From NCBI GenBank assembly GCA_010909165.1, contig VJWM01000025.1, forward strand, positions 620,001 through 684,000: DNA of 64,000 nt. Reading direction: 5' to 3'. A model generated the notes under the pieces. It did no database searches, was not told the origin of the DNA, and saw only the letters and a program-made list of their open reading frames with translations. Shown here in pieces: positions 55,534-64,000 of this stretch (position 1 is the stretch's first letter; each line of letters begins with the position of its first letter). A program made the translations under genes and the position numbers. Source of the DNA: Anthoceros angustus. Its lineage: Eukaryota > Streptophyta > Anthocerotopsida > Anthocerotales > Anthocerotaceae.

Positions 55534-58255
55534 CGGCGCCGCGCCTAATTCGAGCGCGACCGGGTGGAGGCCGGAGCGAACGCCGGACGGATGCAAGGCG
55601 TGTCACGGGATCGTGGCCCGGTAGCAGCGCCGAGGAGACCAAACCGGCGGATTGAGAGGGGCTGGAGGAAGGAGCAAACCGGAGGCTGACCCGAGAGGCG
55701 GAAGGCGGTTCAGTGGAGAACGCCCAAAGTGCGCGCGGGCAATGGGAGGCAGCCGCGCCAGAAATCTCCACCGCGAGTGGGGAGTAATCGGGCCGCAACT
55801 CGGAGAAGGCTAGGCGGCTGTGGCGACCGTGCCGCAGAAGCTAACAAGAGTGGGCAAGCCTGATCCGGGGCCGGAACCGTCGGAAAAGAGAAGTGTGCAA
55901 CGGGCAGCCGAATCGGAGGCACGCACTCGGGAGGTCGGTGGGCAAGACAAAGCGCACTAGGGTCGCCGCTAACTGGTTGTAGGATACACCTCCAAGCCTC
56001 ATACAACCGAGGTAGGCGTGATCGGCCCGAGCCGAGGTGGAGGTGTATTGGCGTGGGGTTTCACCAGAGGAGCCGGTGTCAAGCGAATACAGTAACGGGC
56101 GAAGCATAGATTGTAGCCGGACACCTTTGCTCGAAGCTCTAAGCTTGTGTCATAGGACAGGAGCATGGCACCTAAGAAGAACCCTCCGGCCGCCATTGAG
56201 GCCATTACGACCGCCCAATGGCCCAATATGGGGCAATCGGAGAGTGAAGGCGGGGTCTTTAGTGGCTAAGCATCACCGTCCTTCATGGACAAAAAGTGGT
56301 GCTACAATAGCCCTACGTTGGTTTTGGAGTGCAGGGGCATGAGGGAGAAGGCCATTGGGGAAGGCAACGTGAGGACCAACCCCGCACTGGAATATTCAAA
56401 TTGCTCCGGCCGCTTATGAGAGACCAAGAGGAATGTGGCGGGATAATCATTGACCCTTTCAGAAACCATCTCCTCAAAAGTCGCAGGAGGCACAAGCCAT
56501 TGCTCCCACATTGTCTAGAGTGGAGAATGGGTGGGTCACCAACAAGCTAGACCACAGTGGCCGGATTAGCCAGTGATCCTGCTCTCACTCACTAAGAAGC
56601 CGGAGCACATTGTCGACCATTTCCTTGTCTTTCTATGAGGTGGTGAGAGGGTCCAAGATAGATTGGGCCAGGATGTTCTATGACACACAGTGTGGAGAGG
56701 GACCACTTGACCCTACCATCACCTAGCCCCTCAGCTCTATCTCCCTTCTTAATCCACGTTTTGACCATGCCAAGTTGTCGGAGGGAATGGAGATGGTCTC
56801 ACCTTTCACTGGAGGCCGGTGTTTGAAAGAAGGAAGCCCAAAGAGGAGTCGAGGAAGAGGCCATCTCCGTGGCACCGGGAGTGAAGATGAGAAGTCCAAG
56901 TGTCCATGAAAGGAATGTGACTGGCTAAGGTAGCACCATGTTGCTAATAAGGCAACTTGCTAAGGCCCCAACAGTACCAAGAGGAGCCGGGGAGCAACGG
57001 GACTCCAACAACACCTAGAGCCACAAGAGCGCGACGGGAGCTCACCGACAGAAGCAAGACAAGGGCAAGGCTGTGGCAGCACTGCTCAGAGCCGTGGGCT
57101 GGGAAACCAGTCAACAGGAGGAATCGGCCCAACCTTGGGCACCCGAGTGATCCGAGAAAGCGACTACTGCTCAAGGGTGGCTTTCAAGTATACCGGAAGT
57201 TGTGAGGGGGTCACCACAGACAGGGAAGGAGGGAGCCCATTCCCAGAAGGTTGGGACCTAACATCACCCTCGGAGTTGGTTTCAGCTATGGCACGCACTG
57301 TGGTGAGATGGAAGATCGATAGCTCGTCCTCTCCTTGTTAGGTTTACAGTAGCAAGGGAAGCAACAGGAGCATTGGAGGAGCTCGGAAGATGAAGAAGGA
57401 GAAGGAGGTTTTGGAGGGACGCCTAAGCCATGGAAGTGGAAATAGGAAGGTCCGAGAAGAGTTGCACAAGTCTAAGGACCAGAAGCCCTCATGGCTCGGC
57501 TCTCGGACAGAGCACCATAGGAGGCTGCGAATGTTATTTCGTATGCGCGCAGGCCGAAACTCGGATGCCTCACCGAGCGCCGAAGGAGAGGGACGAGGCT
57601 AGGAAAGGTGGAAGGAGGCCAAGAGGGCTGTGGATTGCAAGGAGGGCCACCGTGGAAGAGGCGAGGCTCCTATGGAAGAATCTGTTGAGAGTTAGCAATG
57701 AGGAGGTTGCTAAGCAAGCAACGCCCGGGTTGCTAGGAAGCAACAGACTGCTCTAGGGAAGCAACAACAGCTCCAAGACCAAAGCCACAAGAAGGAAGAA
57801 AGGGGCAACAAGATCGTGAGGAGGACAACAGCTGGGGAGCGGTAAGCACCGCCTAAGAAGTCTAACTTCCCAATGGTGCATTAGATTGAGGATGCTTATC
57901 AAGATAATCATGTGCCCGGATTCTCCTTGGGGAGAGAAGATTGTCACCCGAAAGTTTATGTTGTTGTGGGCACGGGGACATGGAGGTACTTGATCCATGC
58001 CTTGACGGCACGGATCCTACCTATGGGTTGGACTCTTACGGAGGAGACTCTCACCGACCCATCCAGATTCAAGAGCTCACCGAGGAGGAGTACTGGCGAG
58101 CACAAGAGAGGAGGAGTCCAGCTGAGGAGGTGGAGATTTTGGGAGAGATTGCCCAACCAGCCAAGAGGGAAGAGCAAGAGGAGAACATGGGCTAGGCGGC
58201 CTAGGAGGCCTGTGAGGGATAATAGGGTAAGTGGCCTGAAATAGATGAAGGCCCA
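55534..58255. other. GC-rich unassigned region left of the gypsy LTR
   Basis: Composition changes sharply to GC-rich at 55534. Plus-strand frames of 80-110 codons (for example 57941-58195, ending in EEYWRAQERRSPAEEVEILG) have no recognisable domain. The GTTGCTAA...GCAAC inverted-repeat motif seen in the gypsy element recurs here (56923-56966 and 57691-57765). The region is therefore probably related retroelement sequence, such as the 3' end of another copy. Confidence 0.4.
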
Positions 58256-59492
58256 TGTGTTATAGACTGATCTTCCCTCATAGTGGATAGAATTAAGAGA
58301 TAGGCCTCTAGGACTGGTAGGCTAGGACTGATTGGTATTTTTGGCAAGTAGCCAAGCTACTTTTATGGGCTGATCTTGGGTATAAGAGGCAGCCCCTCTT
58401 GATGAAATGCAAGCAATGTTGGCCTAAAGTCTCGGTGTTTGGGGCTGAGCACGGGGTTTGGGGGCACCAAAGGCCGTGGAGTCTAGACACGCTTTCACAG
58501 GAGGAGCCGAGAAGACTACTGTTGCCCAGATCTGTGTGACCAGATCCGCAAGAGTGGTGGAAAGCAAGGGAGGAGCCGGTGGTCTCCTTGGGGAGTTCCC
58601 AAGGATAAGAGGAAGGGGTTGTGAAGCCGGGAGGCTGGCCCATTCTCTTACTCATTCCCTTCAGCTTGTCTAGTACTCACCTTGTGTTTGAGTTTTCAGG
58701 TTGAGGTCATGTGGGAAAAGGAGACAAGGCGGGAGCCCGTGTGGGTGGAAGAGAAGGTCAAGTGAGACGGAACCTGGGTTTGTATGCTTGGAAAATGTGA
58801 GCGAAAAGTGAACTGTGAGAGGAGTGGAAATCTGGACATGGAGAGTTCGATTGGGAGAGAAGTAAGAGGGATTGGAGAAGATCAGAAGTGATGTTTCGAG
58901 AAAGTGGAGATTGAATGAGGCCGTGAGGTGTGAGAACAAGGAGCGCGGAAGGGGTTGCAGAGGAAACTTGGGGAGTATGGAGAGAGGCAAGAGGTACCTG
59001 TGGAGCCGTGGAGAGCTGGGAGGACTGGAAGCTTGGGGAGGAAAGCTGAAAGGTTGGAGGAAGAAAGAGAGATCCGGGAAGCGCACTGAGTAAGGAGGTG
59101 GGTGTGATCGGTAACCACGATTGGTGGATCCGACTTTGTGGAAGGATAAGAGAGAGGGTGTCCAATCCACTTGGACCCCAAGTGGGCCCACCTTCTATTA
59201 ATAGCTGTGCCCAACCCGAGATGGGCCCCCCACTAAAATAGAGGGTGGTTGCTAAGATAGCAACTGGCCTGCTAAGGTAGCAACAGGGCGTGGCTAAGAT
59301 AGCCAGTCCGAGTTGTTAGGATAGTAGCTGGTCTCAGAATCGCTAGATGTTTTGTATGTCCGTGTTTGGATTGGCTATGTTTTGGTTGTCTTGACACGAA
59401 ATCACTCCCTTGGGTACGAATCTCAAGTCTACAACGATAAGAGGGTAAATGTGGCCTCTTTGTGACCACTTGGTTTAGAAAATCACTCCACA
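58256..59492 (+). repeat. Putative 5' LTR of Ty3/gypsy element D
   Basis: The right end (ACTCCACA, 59492) is fixed by the primer site three bases further on. The left end TGTGTTATAG at 58256 is my best guess because TGTG pairs with terminal CACA. About 125 bp inside it is GGTATAAGAGGCAGCCCCTC (58379-58398), which looks like an LTR TATA box and transcription start region. The second LTR is outside the window, so neither the length (1,237 bp) nor a target duplication can be confirmed. Confidence 0.4.
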
Positions 59493-59495
59493 TTT

Positions 59496-59510
59496 TGGCG
59501 CCGCTGGGAG
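59496..59510 (+). promoter_or_regulatory. Primer binding site of gypsy element D
   Basis: TGGCGCCGCTGGGAG, close to the TGGCGCCGTTGCCGGGG primer site known from plant Ty3/gypsy (Tat/Athila-like) elements. It sets the orientation as plus, in agreement with the gag and protease that follow. Confidence 0.65.
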
Positions 59511-59863
59511 TGTCATTGTTGTCAAGACCTTAGAGTAGACTAACCTTGTCTAGTAGTGTATTGGGAGTCTTGAGTGTGATACATGGATGCTACCCATTGA
59601 GTCTCGAAAGTTCCGACCCACCGTGAAGAGAAGACTCAAAGAAGAAGACAACGCTGCCGTGGAGCGAGGGCTCGCAGATCGAGAGCCGAGGAGAGCACAG
59701 AAAGTAACGCACTGGAGGAGCCAAGAAGCAAGCAACAGTCGCTAGGACCGACAGCCATCCTTGTCTTGACCTCCGTGTCGAACTTGCAACCGTGAACTCG
59801 AACTTTTGACAGTATGCTACAGAGATCCTGCTAGACCAACAATCGTTGGGATAGTGACGACGT

Positions 59864-62800
59864 CATGGCGACTTCCTTTTGCAATAACTACTGCAGCCAT
59901 ACCCACCGTATGGAGAGAAGAAGGGTATGAAGATCCGACGAGTTTGTTGAACGCTTTGAGCAACTAACCATTGCAAATCGTGAACTGGGATCTGCAGCAG
60001 ATTCACTCTTCTACGGAGTTCTTCGGAGGGCCAGCCAAGTGGTACAAGAGGGAGTACCTCAAGGCATCAAGACCAAAGAACCTTCAACGAATCAAGAAAG
60101 CCTTTTGTGAGAGGTTCAGGGAATAGATGTAGAAGGCTACGTGTTGTCAAAGTTGGAGTTTTGAGGAGAAGAAGGAAGGAGACCTTGCAAGCTTATGTTG
60201 AGAGGTTTCTTAACTTGCGTGATCGTAGTGGTCCTCACTCGATTCTGTGCCATTCGGTGGTTGCTAAGGGGTTAGATCCCGAGATGGGCCGACATGTGAG
60301 GCGCAAGCGGAGAAAGACGAGACAAGGCCATCAAGGCGGCACTCAACTACGAAGAATCCAACTCCTTGGACAAGAAGAAGCACAAGAAGGAAAAGAGCAA
60401 GAAGAAGAAGTCCAAGCGAGGGAAGAAGGACAAGGGATCTTCGTCGGAGGAGGAAGAAACTTCAGGAGAGTGACTCCTCTCAAGACTCAGACTGGAGGAC
60501 TCTTCCTGAGGATGGCAAGACGGAGGAAGAATCCTCAAGACGAGAGACGCAGGAAGAAGAAGAAGGTTGGCCGCTAAGAAGAAACCAGAGGCTCGAGGAT
60601 CAAGGGAGCTGGCTAAACAAGAGGTCGCTAGTGCTAAGAAGGAAGTGGAACAAGTCAAGAGGAGTACCTCAAGGCATCGAACCTTCAACGAAGAAAGCCT
60701 TTTGTGAGAGGTTCAGGAATAGATGTAGAAGGCTACGTGTTGTCAAAGTTGGAGTTTTGAGGAGAAGAAGGAAGGAGACCTTGCAAGCTTATGTTGAGAG
60801 GTTCTTAACTTGCGTGATCGTAGTGGTCCTCACTCGATTTGCCATTCGGTGGTTGCTAAGGGGTTAGATCCCGAGATGGGCCGACATGTGAGGTCAAGCG
60901 GAGAAACGTGACAAGGCCATCAAGGCGGCACTCAACTACGAAGAATCCAACTCCTTGGACAAGAAGAAGCACAAGAAGGAAAAGAGCAAGAAGAAGAAGT
61001 CCAAGCGAGGGAAGAAGGACAAGGGATCTTCGTCGGAGGAGGAAGAAACTTCAGGAGAGTGACTCCTCTCAAGACTCAGACTGGAGGACTCTTCCTGAGG
61101 ATGGCAAGACGGAGGAAGAATCCTCAAGACGAGAGACGCAGGAAGAAGAAGAAGGTTGGCCGCTAAGAAGAAACCAGGCTCGAGGATCAAGGGAGCTGGC
61201 TAAACAAGAGGTCGCTAGTGCTAAGAAGGAAGTGGAACAAGTCAAGAGGAGTACCTCAAGGCATCGAACCTTCAACGAAGAAAGCCTTTTGTGAGAGGTT
61301 CAGGAATAGATGTAGAAGGCTACGTGTTGTCAAAGTTGGAGTTTTGAGGAGAAGAAGGAAGGAGACCTTGCAAGCTTATGTTGAGAGGTTCTTAACTTGC
61401 GTGATCGTAGTGGTCCTCACTCGATTTGCCATTCGGTGGTTTGCTAAGGGGTTAGATCCCGAGATGGGCCGACATGTGCAAGCGGAGAAACGTGACAAGG
61501 CCATCAAGGCGGCACTCAACTACGAAGAATCCAACTCCTTGGACAAGAAGAAGCACAAGAAGGAAAAGAGCAAGAAGAAGAAGTCCAAGCGAGGGAAGAA
61601 GGACAAGGGATCTTCGTCGGAGGAGGAAACTTGAGGAGAGTGACTCCTCTCAAGACTCGGTCGGAGGACTCTTCCTGAGGAGGATGGCACGGAGGAAGAA
61701 TCCTCAAGACGAGAGCAGGAAGAAGAAGAAGGTTGGGCTGAAGAAACCAGGCTCGAGGATCAAGGAGCTGGCAGCTAAACAAGAGGTCGCTAGTGCTAAG
61801 AAGGAAGTGGAACAAGTCAAGAGGGAGGCTGCAGTGAAGAAGGTGCAACAAAGAAGAAATGAAGATGGAGGAAATGATGAGCAAATTCGAGAAGTTTCAC
61901 CTCAACGCGTGAAGGAGCATGAGAAGAGGAGAGCGCATCCAAAGCTCGGGCTAACTGCTTTGTTCCACTTGTGGCCAGCCAGCCACACCAAGTCCAACCG
62001 TATGTGGCCAAGGTGCACATGCTCGCCACGAGGAGGAGGAAGAGGATCGCTGGAGGATACCTACCGATCCGTGAGGTTTCCAGGACAACAAGATTCAAGA
62101 CCGCCCATCCATCGATGCTGCGAAATTCCATGGGGGCATTCGTAACAACCAAGTGCCTGTGGTTGCTAACCAAGCAACGGGTGGTTCAACAATCAGAGGG
62201 GCTTTGGTCATTATGCAAATAGCTGTTCATCGAACAAGACAGCCAATGGTGACTACGAACGTGCAAGACCGCAAACAACAGGTCATGTAGCGGGAGTGTC
62301 ACTTGCCCAAACCGAGGTCGCTCAATTGCTCAACCACCGTGATGGGGTTCAAGCAGCATCCCAAGGAGCATGCAGCCATGCACGTGGAGGATGCCCTTAT
62401 GGTCGCTTTGGGAGGATGCGGAAGCCATGGTGTGGGGAGCTAGATGGACTGGGGGCAGGAGGAGACTACTACGGAGAGGTCAGCATGCATGCGCACTAGG
62501 AATGAAAAGCTAGGAGGAAGTCATGGAAGAAGAAAGAGACGGAGGTGCAATCACCACAAAGTCAAGAGAGCACTCCAAGCCCGGAGGGAACGGATCTAGA
62601 GGAGACACTTGAGAAGGAGAACCCAGAAGGAAGAATCAAGGAGTGAATCGCCTGGGGCCATGCTGGAGAAGAAGAAGTTCCAAAGAAAAGGGAGAGGAAC
62701 CCGAGTTTCCACCGGACGGCCGGAAGTCATGGAGATGATAGAGGAGGAATTGACCAAGACAAAACCGAGCTCGTGATCCCGAGACGCAGAAGTCCTCCGG
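59864..62800 (+). pseudogene. Gypsy D gag with internally triplicated segment
   Basis: From ATG 59864 the coding sense, through frame changes, gives FVERFEQLTIANRELGSAAD, then GGPAKWYKREYLK and KKAFCERF, the typical Ty3/gypsy capsid order. Next come ETLQAYVERFLNLRDR and an unusually Lys/Ser/Glu-rich stretch (LDKKKHKKEKSKKKKSKRGK then SSSEEE). The segment from EYLK to the KKEVEQVKR helix is present three times. After the third, the reading continues into EAAVKKVQQRRNEDGGNDEQ. I see no zinc knuckle. Confidence 0.65.
60052..61823 (+). repeat. 0.6-kb tandem triplication inside gypsy D gag
   Basis: Three head-to-tail copies run 60052-60661, 60662-61248 and 61249-61823. Each starts GAGTACCTCAAGGCATC and ends AACAAGTCAAGAG. 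Copies 2 and 3 share the shortened start CATCGAACCTTCAACGAAGA, while copy 1 has extra bases, so 2 and 3 probably derive from one another. Confidence 0.9.
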
Positions 62801-62905
62801 TTAGCAACCGCGCTAAGGCGGCCGCAGCTAAGCAACCGACGTTGTTGCTAAGGGAGCAACCGCGATCGTTGGGGGAAGGAGGGACCGATCGAGGACCATT
62901 TAACC

Positions 62906-63420
62906 TTGCCAAGCCATCATGGATCGCAATTTGCTATCACGTTTGGTCAACTATTGAAGGACAACCAAGTAGTGCAACAAGTTCGGAGGGCCTTGCAAGA
63001 AGCGCAACCCAAGAGGAAGAGGCGATTGCCCAAGCCAGACCAAGGGTGCCGACCTACCAACCTAGTGTCCATGATAGACCAAGGGCCGGAGTCGCAAGTG
63101 GAGATCACCGGTCATTATCAAGCGGGTTCCCTTGGATACCGGATCCGGTGAACATCATGACGGAAGGGATAGCAAGGAAGCTTGGGTTGGACATTGAGCA
63201 TACCACAAGGTCCGAGATTACCGACATGTCAAAAATGCACTGTGGGAGAATCAAGGAGTAACCACCATCATAGGGACCATTCCCTATCTCATGGACTATG
63301 TGGTTATCCAAGACAAGGCGCCTGTGGTACGACATCCTATTGGGAAGGACTGTCAGATGGCTCAAGATGCAAGATGACTTGGGGAGGAAGGAAGTGGCTT
63401 TTAAGCCAATGGATTGGGAC
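62906..63420 (+). pseudogene. Gypsy D protease region
   Basis: The aspartic protease motif LDTGSG is encoded at 63131-63148, followed in another frame by NIMTEGIARKLGLDIEHTTR and the flap-region-like GTIPYLMDYVVIQ (63279-63317). The order and spacing fit a Ty3/gypsy protease. A frame change lies within the active-site segment. Confidence 0.7.
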
Positions 63421-64000
63421 CCCAAGACGAAGGAGGCCGAATTTGTTTGAGTTGGAGCAGGATACCTCTGGGGAGACTCCTACAGAACGGAAGGATACAC
63501 ATCGGTGGAGAAACATCCGACTGGAGGAAGAAGGAGGGAATCGGACAAATTTCCTTTTGCACATATCGCATGGTCGATGAGGAGGAAGAGTATAGGAGGG
63601 ATATCCCTTACTCCCTCAATTTGGTGGACCGCTGGTTCATGGAGGACCGCATCAGGAGGAGACAAAGAACTATAACGAGGCGGTTAAGGAAGCATCACCG
63701 ATTCTCAGGTTGCTAAGGAAGGACTGAGGACAACAAGAACAGAAGAGGGTGAGCCAGGATCATTCGATTCACCTCCGAGGACCTATTTAGGGAGTGGGGA
63801 TGAGGGAAGAGGACCTCGTGAACCGGAGGAAGGGTTTGGTGAGAGTTCAAGACCCGTGGAGCGAGAATGGGTACAAGCGACGAGATTAAGGATGTGGAGG
63901 TATTGCCCGAAGGTGCTGAAGTTTGCACGATACCTGGAACCAGCGTTGGAAGAAGGAATGAAACAGCCTCCTCGAGTTCATCGACGTGTTTGCCTTGAGG

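Larger units (their letters stand above)
59496..64000 (+). mobile_element. Ty3/gypsy retrotransposon D, internal region, 5' part
   Basis: In order on the plus strand are the primer site, gag (59.86 kb on), a Lys-rich gag tail repeated three times, aspartic protease (63.1 kb) and the very start of reverse transcriptase (an LEFIDVFA pattern at about 63960-63985). The window ends there. Frames are broken throughout. The upstream LTR is probably 58256-59492. Confidence 0.75.

Noticed and set aside
55534-58255. Several GC-rich frames of 80-110 codons as genes
   Set aside because: No recognisable domains, overlapping frames on both strands, and motif sharing with the adjacent gypsy element suggest retroelement-derived non-coding sequence.
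58670-59214. Minus-strand 173-codon frame within the putative gypsy LTR
   Set aside because: It is a Ser/Pro/Leu-rich reading of purine-rich LTR sequence opposite the element's strand, with no domain.
1-64000. Search for CRISPR arrays, rRNA, tRNA genes or bacterial-type operons
   Set aside because: The repeats are minisatellites, LTRs or gene duplicates; no regularly spaced spacer pattern and no tRNA or rRNA signature was seen. The gene content is plant nuclear.

Overview
The window is nuclear DNA of a land plant. It holds PLS-class pentatricopeptide repeat (PPR) genes of the organelle RNA-editing type, an F-box/kelch-like gene, Ty1/copia and Ty3/gypsy LTR retrotransposons and a MULE/SWIM transposase relic. 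The long PPR linkers (AEKEE...DG..VK pattern) and the heavy repeat load resemble what I recall of fern or other seed-free plant PPR genes. That placement is an inference; land plant is secure. Almost no gene here has an uninterrupted frame.

Layout. (1) 1-3146: the 5' end of a copia element (element A, minus strand; 207-bp LTR, tRNA-Met primer site, gag region duplicated) inserted into a PPR gene. (2) 3147-41076: a tandem array of three units. Unit boundaries fall at one shared point inside the PPR coding region (3769/3770, 14320/14321, 24829/24830, 40639/40640), giving units of 10,551, 10,509 and 15,810 bp. Read on the minus strand, each unit carries the 3' two-thirds of a PPR gene, about 2 kb of spacer, a minisatellite, a Ty3/gypsy gag relic, an F-box/kelch-like gene with a TATA box, an unidentified small gene, a plus-strand unidentified gene relic and the 5' end of the next PPR gene. 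The first three PPR genes are chimeras of one PPR 5' part and a different PPR 3' part; only the rightmost, with its own N-terminus ending at 41076, is unfused. Unit 3 is longer because a 4,936-bp copia element (B, 30954-35889, TSD TCTCA) landed in it and its minisatellite expanded.

(3) 41.1-46.8 kb: PPR debris on both strands, a MULE/SWIM transposase relic (43.4-45.0 kb), short tandem repeats, and a diverged copy of the PPR/plus-strand-gene neighbourhood seen in the array. (4) 46775-51548: copia element C with unusual TA...TA LTR ends and a CATGC target duplication, splitting that plus-strand gene. (5) 51387-55524: a 2.07-kb segment present twice in tandem, starting inside the right LTR of element C. 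(6) 55.5-64.0 kb: GC-richer DNA with the 5' part of a Ty3/gypsy element on the plus strand (primer site 59496, gag with a 0.6-kb segment tandemly triplicated, protease, start of reverse transcriptase) and a recurring GTTGCTAAG...AGCAAC inverted-repeat motif.

No conserved operon-like pathway is present. The main story is tandem amplification of a PPR plus F-box block by exchange inside a PPR gene, followed by frame decay and nested retrotransposon insertion. Many differences between the units are one-base homopolymer indels, so part of the apparent decay may be assembly error; frameshifts shared by all units are more likely real.
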